Source of the DNA: Lucinisca nassula
Lineage: Eukaryota; Mollusca; Bivalvia; Lucinida; Lucinidae
Length of the DNA: 64,000 nt
Assembly: GCA_963580285.1 (NCBI GenBank)
Contig: OY757014.1
Location: forward strand, 20,562,088-20,626,087
Reading direction: 5' to 3'
Shown here: positions 36,411-45,891 of the stretch, piece by piece
How positions within the stretch are numbered: position 1 is the stretch's first letter
Layout of the letters: the number at the start of each line of letters is the position of its first letter
The notes under the pieces: generated by a model
What the model was told of the DNA's origin: nothing
The model's database searches: none
Seen by the model: only the letters and a program-made list of their open reading frames with translations
Program-made: the position numbers and the translations under genes

Positions 36411-36709
36411 CAAAGTAGAAGTAAAACAAAGATCAGGAATCGATAAAATTAACTTACTCCACCCATCAAAGACACCAAAGGGAAATAAACACAAACATTA
36501 AGCGACCAGACCATAATGGAAACCTAAACAAAGGAAGGCCATAAGGACAGTTACTTTCCCACAAAATGGCCATATGGCCATCCAAAATAAAAAGATACAA
36601 GTGATACACACAGTAAGTAACAAACAACAACATAAATAAATCGCCACAGAAGAACCGCCTTGGAACGGTCAGTGGAAAGCCTTTTTTCGCTTTTGAGTAC
36701 AAGATTTGT

Positions 36710-38108
36710 GATATATCGGTAACCGGTCATTTCGTACCCAAGTCATTTCGTACCCTAGTCATTTCGTACCATTTTGGTTATTTCGTACCCGTTTTTTGGT
36801 CATTTCGTACCCACTAACAACCATTTCGTACCCAAGTCATTTCGTAACCTTTTTGGTCATTTCGTACCTGGGTACACATTGACCAAAAGGTACGAGTTTT
36901 CCAAAAGGGTTACGAAATGACTTTAAAATAATCAAAGCGTACCCAAATCATTTGTCATTCCGTATCTGGGAAGGACTGACAGACTAAGGGACTATTTATT
37001 TATTTATTTATTTATTTTATCTTATTCTTTCTTTCTTTATTTCTTTATTTATTTATTAAAGGGAATTTTCCAATAAAAACTTATTTCTGCTCCATGCAAA
37101 GATTGTTGAAGTTCGTTGAAGCCGCCTCGATATCAAAGACCTGGGCCTTTTGGTTACAGAGATGAAGATTTACAGGTTTACCCTGTATAAGCCCATGTAA
37201 AACAGCTTGGTCCCGGGGCGGGGCAATTTTTGCCCAAGGACTCTAATTTGAATAATTTATTCAAATTAGAGACCTGGGGCAATGTTTGCCCCAGGGCTCT
37301 AATTTGAATAATATTGGTAGATGTCCACTAGATGAAGCTTCATACCAAATATCAAAGACCTGGGCCTTCTGATTCAGAAAAGATTTTTCAAAGGTTTTCC
37401 CTGTATAAGCCTATGTAAAACAGCTGGGCCACGGGGCAGGGCCATTTTTGTCCCAGGGCTCTAATTCGTACAATCTTGATAGATGTCCACTAGATGAAGC
37501 TTCATACCAAATATCAAAGACCTTGTTCTTCTGGTTTTTAAGTTTTTCTAGTTTTCCCCCCTTTTTAGTGCCATAGCAACCACAGTTTTGCATGGAACGG
37601 AATTCTTTGAACATCTTTTAGAGCGGTCACTCAATATATCATTATTGCCAAGTTTCGTCAAAAATCTGTTCAGTGGTTGAGGAGATGTCATTTAAAGAAA
37701 TTGTGAAAGGACATACGGACGGACGACGACGGACGGTGACCAATCACAATAGCTCCCACCGAGCCGTCGTCTCAGGTGACCTGCAGAAAAGCTTTAAAAC
37801 AATTCATAACCTACCAAAGTCATTTCGTACCTACGTTTGAAAAATTGGGTACGAAATAACCAGAAACATTTCCCAGAAAAATTAAAAGTTGGTACGAAAT
37901 GACTAAAGAGGGTACGAAATAACCAAAATCCTTTCCCAGAAAAAAATAAAAGTGGGTACGAAATGACCAAATAGAGTACGAAATGACCAAAATGGGTACG
38001 AAATGACCGAATTGCAAAATAAAACGGGTACGAAATGACCAAAATGGTACGAAATGACTAGGGTACGAAATGACTTGGGTACGAAATGACTGGAAACCGA
38101 TATATCGG
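36710..38108. mobile_element. foldback element with GGTACGAAATGACC arrays
   Basis: Left arm 36722-36960 has about eight copies of the motif in the orientation GTCATTTCGTACC. Right arm 37815-38095 has about eleven in the opposite orientation (GGTACGAAATGAC). The extreme ends are related: 'gatatatcggt' at 36710-36720 and 'accgatatatcgg' at 38096-38108. The interior (37100-37790) holds a hairpin-tailed tandem array with 'aagcttcataccaaatatca'. No transposase is present. The motif spacing is irregular (about 15-30 bp). Confidence 0.65.
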
Positions 38109-38109
38109 G

Positions 38110-38320
38110 TGTTTGTGTCGCTTATATTATTTTATTTTGGATAGCCTATTGGTCATTTTGTGGGAAAGTAACTGTCCTTTTGGCTTTCTGTTATTGATGT
38201 TTTCATTAGGTCTGTTGTTGCATGTTTGTGTTTCTTCCCCTTTGGTGTCTCGGATGGGAGCTGTGGTTTGATTGTATCGATTCCTGACCATTGCCTCCAC
38301 TTCTATTATATTTATCGTGA
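38110..38320 (+). mobile_element. Penelope-like element 3' UTR fragment
   Basis: 'attttgtgggaaagtaactg' followed by 'tggctttctgttattgatgt' and ending near 'cattgcctccacttctat'; matches the terminal 200 bp of the 3' UTR copies. Confidence 0.65.
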
Positions 38321-38650
38321 CCATTACCTCCACTTCTATTTAACTTTATCACATTAGAATGACCGTATAATAAATAACTTAATATACTCCAGTTTATGAA
38401 AGAAACACATTAATTGTAAGAAGTTGCACCATACTTCCTTTGTCTTTACTAAAATACAGACTGATGGTACACGTAAGAACCGTCAGAGTGCCATATCGAT
38501 TATTAATAATTGCAGTCGAACGAAGAAAGTCGCACACATATGCACCAGCAAAAATGTCAGTTTTGGTATATTTAAGAATTCCGAATATGATGCTGTGTGT
38601 TTTCTTATAAAGTCTAAAACATTTTCGTTTGATAAAAGGATGTTGTTTAC

Positions 38651-38827
38651 CATATGGTGTGCAGTTGAATGTGTGACACTGCATGTAATCATCTGGTGAT
38701 CCCTCGCAGTCAATAGTGAGGTTGCCAAAAGAATCCATGTCACAATCTCTTCTCCTAGAACGAGTGCCACCTCCACACGTTTTCGAACATAAGGACCAAG
38801 GTGTCCATTCATTCCATAATCCGGGTA
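38651..38827 (-). CDS. host TSP1 exon
   Basis: The minus strand encodes LWNEWTPWSLCSKTCGGGTR followed by RRRDCDM...DCEGSPDDYMQCHTFNC, i.e. one thrombospondin type 1 repeat with the W-x-x-W motif, the CSKTCGGG turn and six cysteines. The exon has 177 bp between acceptor tttctttgcag|TACCC and donor CATATG|GTAAAC. It starts and ends in phase 1, the usual design for TSP1 exons. It is the nearest recognised exon downstream of the Polinton, which sits in the intron between this exon and 57457-57621. Extracellular; TSP1 modules bind matrix glycans and proteins (family knowledge). The reading continues downstream to the ectodomain exons. Confidence 0.85.
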
Positions 38828-38869
38828 CTGCAAAGAAAGAAATATATAAATACACAAATGCAAATGAGT

Positions 38870-40360
38870 GGGATATATTTTTTTTTAAATATAGACCCTC
38901 TGTCCGAGTAAATTTTATCGTTTAATCCTAGTCAAGAGAGGTCTACAGAACGAAGAATTACCCTCATAATCAGAAAACACTTACCGTTAAAAAAAAGCAC
39001 GTTCCATAAAAATTGTAAACAGAAATCAGAACTGCAAATTGTCGTTCTTTAAACATGGCCTACACGCGAAAACATATTTGCATTCACTTTTATAGATTAG
39101 CAACAATAAAATGCATAATTATAAAGATAAAAGAACGCATAGAAATATGTCAGTTTCAAAACAGATAATAAATATAGTTGTTATGAAGTGACAAACAACT
39201 GGACTATATACTTAAATGACCAGACTTAGCAATTGTTAGAACAGCTGCAATTATAGTTAACTGCGGAACAAAATATTGAGAACCCTTTGCAGAATCATCC
39301 TTGACCAACTACATAGTATTTAAAATGGAATAACAGTTACCTAAAATAAATATAGTAAACTCAATTAATTTGCAAAAACAAAAAGCTGACAGTCAACTTC
39401 TAAAAGGTGATATAAATGCTAGGCATGCAGGCAAGAGAACGACATATGTTTGGATTCTTTAGCGAAAGTATATTGTCTTTAAATGTATGCCACTCTACCA
39501 GAAATGTTCTCCTTAGCTATCGCACTCAATAACGGAAACATTATCCCATTCTGTCAGAAGTGTTTTATGCCTTTCGAAAAGGCAAATACACTGAAATCGC
39601 AGTAACTCAAACACCGATGGCTTAATCGTACACGTTCTAGAGTCTTAGATAATGCTTTCCATAACTCTAGATAAGAATTAGTAATGGACAAATTAGGTTT
39701 CCTTGTTATATTTTGTCAATGTATGTTGCATATAATCAACAGAATCGCCTCGATGATGTTATTCGTTTTAGTACTCCAACATACCTTAATTTTAAAGAAG
39801 ATCGGAAAATATTGTTGAATACGAACAAGGCAAATAAAGTACACTCCTGTACACCACATTGATATTAAAATGGAATTTGCAAGTGTATTTCTTGAGTGGA
39901 GTTTCTAACGTGGTGAATTATGTAACAACTTGACGCAATGTTTGCAAAGACATGTGTCAGGTTCTTCAAAAGTCAGGATGCCACAGTTAACAAATCATTT
40001 AAATTTAGATCATTCAATATCACATATACGCTTATATGTAGACTGAAAAAATCTGAGTAGCTACTTGCATTTTTCAGCTAAACCACTAGAGTATACGATT
40101 TTGTATTGACTAGAACAGATACCATTTTGCACTCACATCCTCGATAAACTAGCAATGTGTTGGTGCAATTTTACCTGCAAGGGGAGGCGGGTGTGCAACC
40201 TTCTGATAATATACTGTTTAACGTTGCATAAGAATTACATTTCAAAGAAACCAAACCGTTTCCTAATGAATACGGTATATTTTACATCACATAAGATTAT
40301 GTATGAACTTTAATCGACAAAATTTGGGGTTACAAGGGAGTCCATGTTTTCGGTTTTCGT
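38870..40360. other. intron, no recognisable gene
   Basis: Unique-looking AT-rich sequence between the TSP1 exon and the Polinton. No ORF with a domain, no clear tandem repeat. A degenerate palindrome MITE lies at its right end (about 40365-40460). Confidence 0.45.
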
Positions 40361-40477
40361 TCTAAAACATAGCATGTGGAATTCGTTAGAACAGCCTAAG
40401 TGAAGCGGTTCTTTTATACACACACAAGTCTATGTTATTGCAGATATAAGAAATAATATTACAATTTATCATATGAC

Positions 40478-40483
40478 GTCGCG
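40478..40483. repeat. Polinton target-site duplication, left copy
   Basis: GTCGCG immediately before the AGTAATATGG terminus. Confidence 0.85.
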
Positions 40484-40963
40484 AGTAATATGGTATATTG
40501 AGCCTTTCCCACACATAAAAAAAAAAAAAAAAAAAATACACCCCTAAAAAAAAAAAAACACACCTATAGGTTTAGACTAATAAAAGTGGGTTTGGCCTTT
40601 AAACCCACCACCCCAAACCCACTTTTAGGCTAACCTGCCCGAAAAAAAAAAAAAAAAAAAAACACACCTAAAAAAAAAAAAAAAAAAAACACACCCCTAA
40701 AAAAAAAACAAAAAAAACACACACCCCTAAAAAAAAAAAAACACATACACAAAAAAAGAGGAAGGGAGTACTGTGGCAAAGTGATGAAAGGGTGGTGAAA
40801 AAAAAAAAAAAAAAAACGCACCCCTAAAAAAAAGTACCTCTGGGTCCCCCCTAAAAAACACACACCTCGAGAAAAAAAAAAATGCTTTTTCTCCTAACAC
40901 AAAAAATAAAAAAAGTGAAGGGAGTACAGTGCAAAAATGATGGAGGGGTGGGGTGAAAAAAAA
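40484..40963 (+). repeat. Polinton left terminal inverted repeat
   Basis: It pairs with 55455-55925 on the opposite strand. Homopolymer-A tracts separated by 'cacacccct' motifs dominate, with a hairpin of 14-bp arms at 40582-40595 and 40613-40626 (AAAAGTGGGTTTGG). The inner part contains 'gaagggagtacagtgcaaaa'. A partial tandem duplicate of that inner part follows at 40964-41010, without a right-hand match. Confidence 0.9.
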
Positions 40964-41132
40964 GTGAAGGGAGTACAGTGGTAAAAATGGCTGAGGGGGT
41001 GAGAAAGAGAAAAAAAAAATAACACAAAAATAAAAAAATGAGGGTTTGTGTATATAATAAAAAAAGATCTAAAACTCAGTAATCTGTAATTCTTGTTCAT
41101 AAAAACTACCTTTTATTTCTTCGCCTTTTAAA

Positions 41133-41705
41133 TCATTTATTTTTTTTCATAGTGCCTATCCAACGTTCTACTACACTAGATTTTTCTTCATTCTCAGTTG
41201 AATATAATTTTATATTATTATCTTTTAATAATTCTTTTACTTGTCGATTATAAAATTCAGATCCTTTATCTGACCAGATGAACATCGGTTTTCTTTCTTT
41301 AAATAATGTTTTAAATGCTTCACTTACTGTTACTCCTGTTTTATTTTTTAAAGGAATTAACCAACCATATTTACTAAAAACGTCTATAACAGCTAATAAA
41401 TATTTATAGTGTTTATTTTGTTTTGAATATTGTTGCATATCTACCAAATCAACCGCCCATGTTTGATCTATTGAATCAACATAAACACGTCTTTTAGGAA
41501 AAGATTTTATAACTCTACGATGTAATTCATCTGCTAATGTATTTGTTATTTTTTCTTTATCGGGTATAAATCTATTTTTGGTAGATCCCCACTTAGAACA
41601 TTTACCTTTTAACATTTGTCTATTATTGGCTGTTGTTACTTGTTTCACAGAATCATTTTCAGTATGCTTTTTACAACGTAAACAATAAATTTTTGGATGT
41701 TCCAT
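41133..41705 (-). pseudogene. INT: Polinton integrase (rve), truncated
   Basis: This 190-residue product has an N-terminal zinc ribbon (C8, C11, C36; the expected fourth cysteine at position 39 is Trp), then a retroviral-type integrase core with D86 (TWAVDLVD), D146 (FIWSDKGSEF) and E180 (SVVERWIG), the DDE triad. The frame stops ten residues after the glutamate, right after an A8 run. Polinton integrases normally continue for more than 100 residues, through the rest of the core into a chromodomain-like tail. On the same strand, another frame directly downstream (about 41059-41130) encodes what looks like the far end of that tail, including KGSFYEQELQ, so an internal segment is missing and the frame is shifted. 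It would insert the element DNA with 6-bp duplications. It is divergent from the zinc protein at 41736, 30 bp apart. Confidence 0.85.
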
Positions 41706-41735
41706 TTTAATATAATTAAAATTGTTTCTTAAAAA
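41706..41735. promoter_or_regulatory. divergent intergenic start region, 30 bp
   Basis: The only DNA between the start codons of the integrase and the zinc protein. AT-only except three bases. On each strand the start codon is preceded by TTAAAA or TTAAAAA. It must hold both 5' leaders, so promoter elements are probably very close to the starts or inside the genes. No defined box can be proven. Confidence 0.4.
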
Positions 41736-41966
41736 ATGACAGAAGGAAAAATCTGTACAAAATGTAATGAGTATAAATTATTAAGTGAATATCACAAAGC
41801 AAAAGACAAACCATTTGGAGTTAAATGTGCATGTAAACAATGTAATAAACCTATAAAACGAATGTATTATATGAATAATAAAGATAAGTATAAACAAGCT
41901 TATCATGAATTTCTACTTAGAAATCCTAATTATCCACACGAGTATTACTTAGAAAATAAATTATAA
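41736..41966 (+). CDS. small Cys4 zinc-binding protein
   Basis: Seventy-six residues beginning MTEGKICTKCNEYK. The two CxxC pairs (ICTKC near 7-10; CACKQC near 32-36) sit in a layout typical of small zinc ribbons and of the zinc-binding heads of HNH nucleases (K-x-C-x-x-C ... F ... C-x-x-C). No HNH residues follow; the tail is basic and tyrosine-rich. It lies directly upstream of DNA polymerase B on the same strand. A nucleic-acid-binding or regulatory role is plausible, but no function can be assigned. The ORF is intact. Confidence 0.65.
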   Translation: MTEGKICTKCNEYKLLSEYHKAKDKPFGVKCACKQCNKPIKRMYYMNNKDKYKQAYHEFLLRNPNYPHEYYLENKL

Positions 41967-41999
41967 AAAATATACCTAATAAAAATTTATCCTTTATAA

Positions 42000-42362
42000 A
42001 TGGGACCCAAGAAAACTCCGAAGAATTATATTACAGAAGTTATTCAAAAAAGTGGAATTAATATAAATGATTATTTCAAGAAGATCAAACCAGACGTTAA
42101 AAGATTAGTCTTATCATTTCCAAATGTAAAATTTAATTTAATAATAAAAACTATTTACTCAAAACCTTTTGCCATGGATGAAAAAATAGAAAGACATTTT
42201 AATAGTGGATTTATAAAACTTCAAGCACAAAACGAATTTAATGAAGTTTATAATTCTATTATTGAAAAGTATAAAGCATGGGAAGAAGAACATCAAGGAA
42301 AAGAATCCGGGTTAATATTTAATGAAATAGAAAACACAGAAGTAAAATTAGTCAGAGTTTGA
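42000..42362 (+). pseudogene. PolB: Polinton DNA polymerase B, N-terminal fragment 1
   Basis: Start at ATG 42000 in a TATAAATG context. The 120 residues end ...SGLIFNEIENTEVKLVRV, which resembles the region of Polinton polymerases just before the GSSY...P segment. Immediately downstream the frame stops (TGA at 42360), and the continuation is found in the -1-shifted frame from about 42359. A one-base indel in the short T run here explains it. The fragment belongs to the non-catalytic N-terminal part that often includes the terminal-protein-like region. Confidence 0.7.
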
Positions 42363-42946
42363 ATGGATCTTCTTATTTTGATTTAGGAATAAAATTTAAT
42401 AGTCTATTAAATATTCAAAATAAGGACGATAATTGTTTTGCTTATAGTGTAATTGCTGGAATATTATATAAAGAGAAATCAGAAGAAAATACTTCATTAT
42501 CAGATGTATTTAAATATATGAATAAATACCCCGCAAGAGCCACAATTTATAAACCTTTTTTAGAATGGTTAAATATGGATAATATTAAATCTCCAGTAAG
42601 TATTGTTTCAATTGAAAGATTTGAAAAACAAAATGAAGATATAGCTATCAACGTATTTGGGATTGAAAATGAACTTTTTGATCCTGTAGAATATGACTTT
42701 GAAAAATCAATTCAAGAAAAAAACTTACGTGATATATATCCAATGTATAGAAGTAAATTTAAAGATAGAAAATATGTTATAGATTTATTACATGTTACTT
42801 TAGGAGAAAAGAAACATTATTGTTTAATTAAAAATTTTAATGCTTATCTTAATCATAATCATCATAAAAGATATCATTGTAGAAATTGTATTACTGCTTC
42901 ATATACTACTGAAAATGCTCTGAAAAAAACATACGAAAAATTGTGA
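42359..42946 (+). pseudogene. PolB: Polinton DNA polymerase B, N-terminal fragment 2
   Basis: Reads NGSSYFDLG, then NKDDNCFAYSVIAGI, SPVSIVSIERFEKQN, AINVFGIENELF, and VIDLLHVTLGEKKHYCLIKN, ending with a zinc-finger-like HHKRYHCRNCI. The block from the cysteine-containing 'DNCF' to 'HYCLI' is a conserved N-terminal domain of Polinton polymerases. The ORF starts in TTG and has no independent start. It terminates at a TGA at 42944-42946, where the third frame (42943-) continues; a second one-base loss is sufficient. Confidence 0.75.
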
Positions 42947-45891
42947 AAAAAAATAAACCTATGAAATATAATATGCCAAAAGAAGGAAGTAAGTGTAAAT
43001 TTGAAAATCATCATTTTAAATTAAAATTACCATTTGTTGGATATGCAGACTTTGAATCAATTAATATAAAGTTAAATTTTCTAGATAATGAACTCAGGAA
43101 ACAAATAAATAAACTGAGAATTAAAAGTAAATCACACAATGTTAATTCTAAAGTAAGGAATATGATTATAAATAAGATAATTAAAGAACAAGAGATATCT
43201 AAAAAAAAATCTAAAAGAATTTATCATAATTATATTCATAATAGAATAGTCGATCAACAAACTAAAAGATATTTGGATAAAATTAAAGAAAAATACATTG
43301 AAAAGTATTTCAATAATTTAATAGATAAAATATTTGATAAATGGATTGAGGATGGAAGACCTATAGAAGTAAGTGATTATGAAATAAAAAAGTATTGTGA
43401 AGTAAATGAAGTAAAAATTAAGAAACTAAGTGAGAGATTAAAACAAAAGATAAAAAGAGAAAGTATTAAATTAACCTTTAAAGATAATACAATCAATTTA
43501 CAAGAACAAAAGATAGTTTCGTTTAATTTACAATTAGTTTCTCAATATCCTGAAATCATACCAAATAAAAATATAAATTATACACCAAGTGAAACTGCAG
43601 AAAAAGATTTTATTGAAACATGTTTGTTTTATAATGATAAAATTAAATGGGCTTATCACAATGGCAAAAAGAATTTTAAAGGAGAAAAAGAAGAACTTTC
43701 GGATAACTGTTATTTATGTAATAAGTATTTAGAAAAAGAAGAAAAGATAATTGAACATAATCATCTATCTGGGAAATTCAGAGGAATTTCTTGCTCCAGT
43801 TGTAATAGATTAGAATCAAGGGATGGAAAACAATTCCCAATTTTTTTTCATAATGGAAGTGGATATGATTTTCATTTTATAACAGAAGAATTATTAAAAC
43901 ATGAAACAGAATACAAAAAAGTAAAAGTATTACCAAAGGATAGTGAAAATTATATATCAATAACTTATGGTGATCAATATTTTAAGTTAGTTTTTAAAGA
44001 CAGTTTTAGATTCCTATTAAGTAGTATAGATAATTTATCAAAAACATTAAAAGATGAACAATATAAAATACTTAAAAGAGAATTATCGAATGAATGTTTA
44101 TTTGAGGATTTAAAATATCATGAAAATGGTGAAAGAAGTTTTAAAGGTGTATTCCCTTATGATTTTTTTTATTCTTTTGAAAAATTAAAACTAGAAGAAT
44201 TCCCAGATAAGGAAGAATTTTATTCTGTACTATATCAAAAAGATATTTCGGATAAAGAGTATGAACATGGAAAAAAAATATTCAATAAATACTGTAAAAC
44301 ATTTGAAGATTATTTAATGCTTTATCAGAAACTTGATGTTTTAATACTTACTGATGTATTTGAAAATTTTAGAAATATATGTTTAAAACATTATGAAATA
44401 GATCCAACTTATTGTTATTCTGCGCCTGGATTATCATGGAATGCAGGATTAAAATATACTGGAATAGAATTAGATTTAATTTATGAAAAGGATATGTTAG
44501 ATATGTGGAGAGAAGGAATAAGAGGTGGATTTTCTGGAGTATTAGGTTCAAGATATGTCGAGGTAAATAATAAATATACAAATGAAAATAAAGAAATAAA
44601 AAATCCGAATTATCTATGGTATACCGATGCTAATAACTTATATGGCGTTGGGATGTCAGAAAAACTTCCTTATAAAAATTTTAAATGGGAAGAAGTAAAA
44701 AGCCAAAATATAAATTATTACTTAGATAAATGTAACGAAGATGTTGGAATGGTTTTTAAAGTGGATTTAGAATATGATGATATAACGAAAATCAAATTAA
44801 GAAAATTTCCTCCTATGCCTATAAAAAGGAAAATAGATGAAGAAGAAATATCAGATTATTCAAGAGATTTCTTAAAACAGCATAATGATCGATTGGGTAA
44901 AGTTGAAAAATTAATATTAGACCTTCATGACAAAAAAGAATATATAGTGCATTATGATATTCTTAAATATTATATTTCTCTTGGAATAAAAGTAACTAGA
45001 ATTCATAGTATAATATCTTTTAATCATAAAGCTTGGTTAAAATCATATATTGATTTTAATACAGAGATGAGAACAAAAGCAGAAAATGATTTTGAAAAAG
45101 ATTTTTGGAAATTAATGAACAACTCATTTTACGGAAAAACAATGGAAGATATTTCTAATAGATGTAGAGTAGAATTAGTAAATGCTCCTGAAAAACTAAA
45201 ACGATTAGCTTCATTAGATAATTTTAAAGATATTATAGATTTTAATAATGATTTTAAAGCTGTATTATTTAATTATAAATCAATGTATTTTAATAAACCA
45301 ATCTATTTAGGAATGTGTGTTTTAGATTATTCAAAATTAGTAATGTATAAGTTTTACTATAAAATTATTGAGAAATATTTTCCTAATAATGAACTTTTAT
45401 ATAGCGACACCGATGCGTTTGTATTAAATATATTCACAGAGGATCTTTATTCTGATTTAGACAAAATAAAAGATCATTTAGATACTTCTAATTACCCAAA
45501 AGATCATTCTCTGTATTCAAATGATAACAAGAAAGTAATTGGAAAATTTAAAGATGAATTAGGAGGAAATATAATGACAAAGTTTATAGGTATAAGAAGT
45601 AAAATGTATGGATATGAATATTTGGAAGATTCTGTTATTAAATTTAAATGTCTTGCGAAAGGAGTTAATAAAACAACTAAAAAAGAAATAAATACAGAAT
45701 CATATGAGGTATGTTTAAAAAATAAAAAAGTAATTCATAAAACAATGTTTAATTTAGTGCACAAAAAACATAAAATATACTTGAATGAAATGATTAAAAT
45801 AGGATTATCCCCTTTTGATGATAAAAGATATATATGTGATAATGGAATAGATACGCAAGCTTATGGTATTGAATCTTTATATTTTATTTAA
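42943..45891 (+). CDS. PolB: Polinton protein-primed DNA polymerase B, catalytic part
   Basis: 982 residues. 3'-5' exonuclease motifs: Exo I YADFES (D36, E38), Exo II HNGSGYD (303-309), Exo III Y461-QKL-D465. Polymerase motifs: A DANNLYG (562-568), B K723LMNNSFYGK, C YSDTDA (820-825), where the last position is usually S. Between Exo I and Exo II are a ~130-residue lysine-rich region (50-185) and an HNH-like zinc module (C256, C259, H272/H274, C284, C287), a feature of Polinton polymerases. The C-terminus (LSPFDDKRYICDNGIDTQAYG) is the family's usual end. Tail-to-tail with the 45877 gene, 15-bp overlap. It would replicate the element by protein-primed synthesis from the ends. The frame begins in the middle of the protein because of the upstream frameshift; the catalytic part itself is open. 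Confidence 0.95.
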   Translation: MKKNKPMKYNMPKEGSKCKFENHHFKLKLPFVGYADFESINIKLNFLDNELRKQINKLRIKSKSHNVNSKVRNMIINKIIKEQEISKKKSKRIYHNYIHNRIVDQQTKRYLDKIKEKYIEKYFNNLIDKIFDKWIEDGRPIEVSDYEIKKYCEVNEVKIKKLSERLKQKIKRESIKLTFKDNTINLQEQKIVSFNLQLVSQYPEIIPNKNINYTPSETAEKDFIETCLFYNDKIKWAYHNGKKNFKGEKEELSDNCYLCNKYLEKEEKIIEHNHLSGKFRGISCSSCNRLESRDGKQFPIFFHNGSGYDFHFITEELLKHETEYKKVKVLPKDSENYISITYGDQYFKLVFKDSFRFLLSSIDNLSKTLKDEQYKILKRELSNECLFEDLKYHENGERSFKGVFPYDFFYSFEKLKLEEFPDKEEFYSVLYQKDISDKEYEHGKKIFNKYCKTFEDYLMLYQKLDVLILTDVFENFRNICLKHYEIDPTYCYSAPGLSWNAGLKYTGIELDLIYEKDMLDMWREGIRGGFSGVLGSRYVEVNNKYTNENKEIKNPNYLWYTDANNLYGVGMSEKLPYKNFKWEEVKSQNINYYLDKCNEDVGMVFKVDLEYDDITKIKLRKFPPMPIKRKIDEEEISDYSRDFLKQHNDRLGKVEKLILDLHDKKEYIVHYDILKYYISLGIKVTRIHSIISFNHKAWLKSYIDFNTEMRTKAENDFEKDFWKLMNNSFYGKTMEDISNRCRVELVNAPEKLKRLASLDNFKDIIDFNNDFKAVLFNYKSMYFNKPIYLGMCVLDYSKLVMYKFYYKIIEKYFPNNELLYSDTDAFVLNIFTEDLYSDLDKIKDHLDTSNYPKDHSLYSNDNKKVIGKFKDELGGNIMTKFIGIRSKMYGYEYLEDSVIKFKCLAKGVNKTTKKEINTESYEVCLKNKKVIHKTMFNLVHKKHKIYLNEMIKIGLSPFDDKRYICDNGIDTQAYGIESLYFI

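Noticed and set aside
36720..36960. Regularly repeated ~14-bp motif resembling a CRISPR array
   Set aside because: Repeats are short, spacers vary and share sequence, the other arm is inverted, there are no cas genes, and the context is eukaryotic.
40496..40860. Low-complexity ORFs of F/K runs in the terminal repeats
   Set aside because: Translations of poly-A/poly-T tracts in the TIRs, not proteins.
42340..42960. Programmed ribosomal frameshifting in PolB
   Set aside because: Neither break has a recognisable slippery heptamer in frame, and other genes of this copy are also broken by similar small indels.
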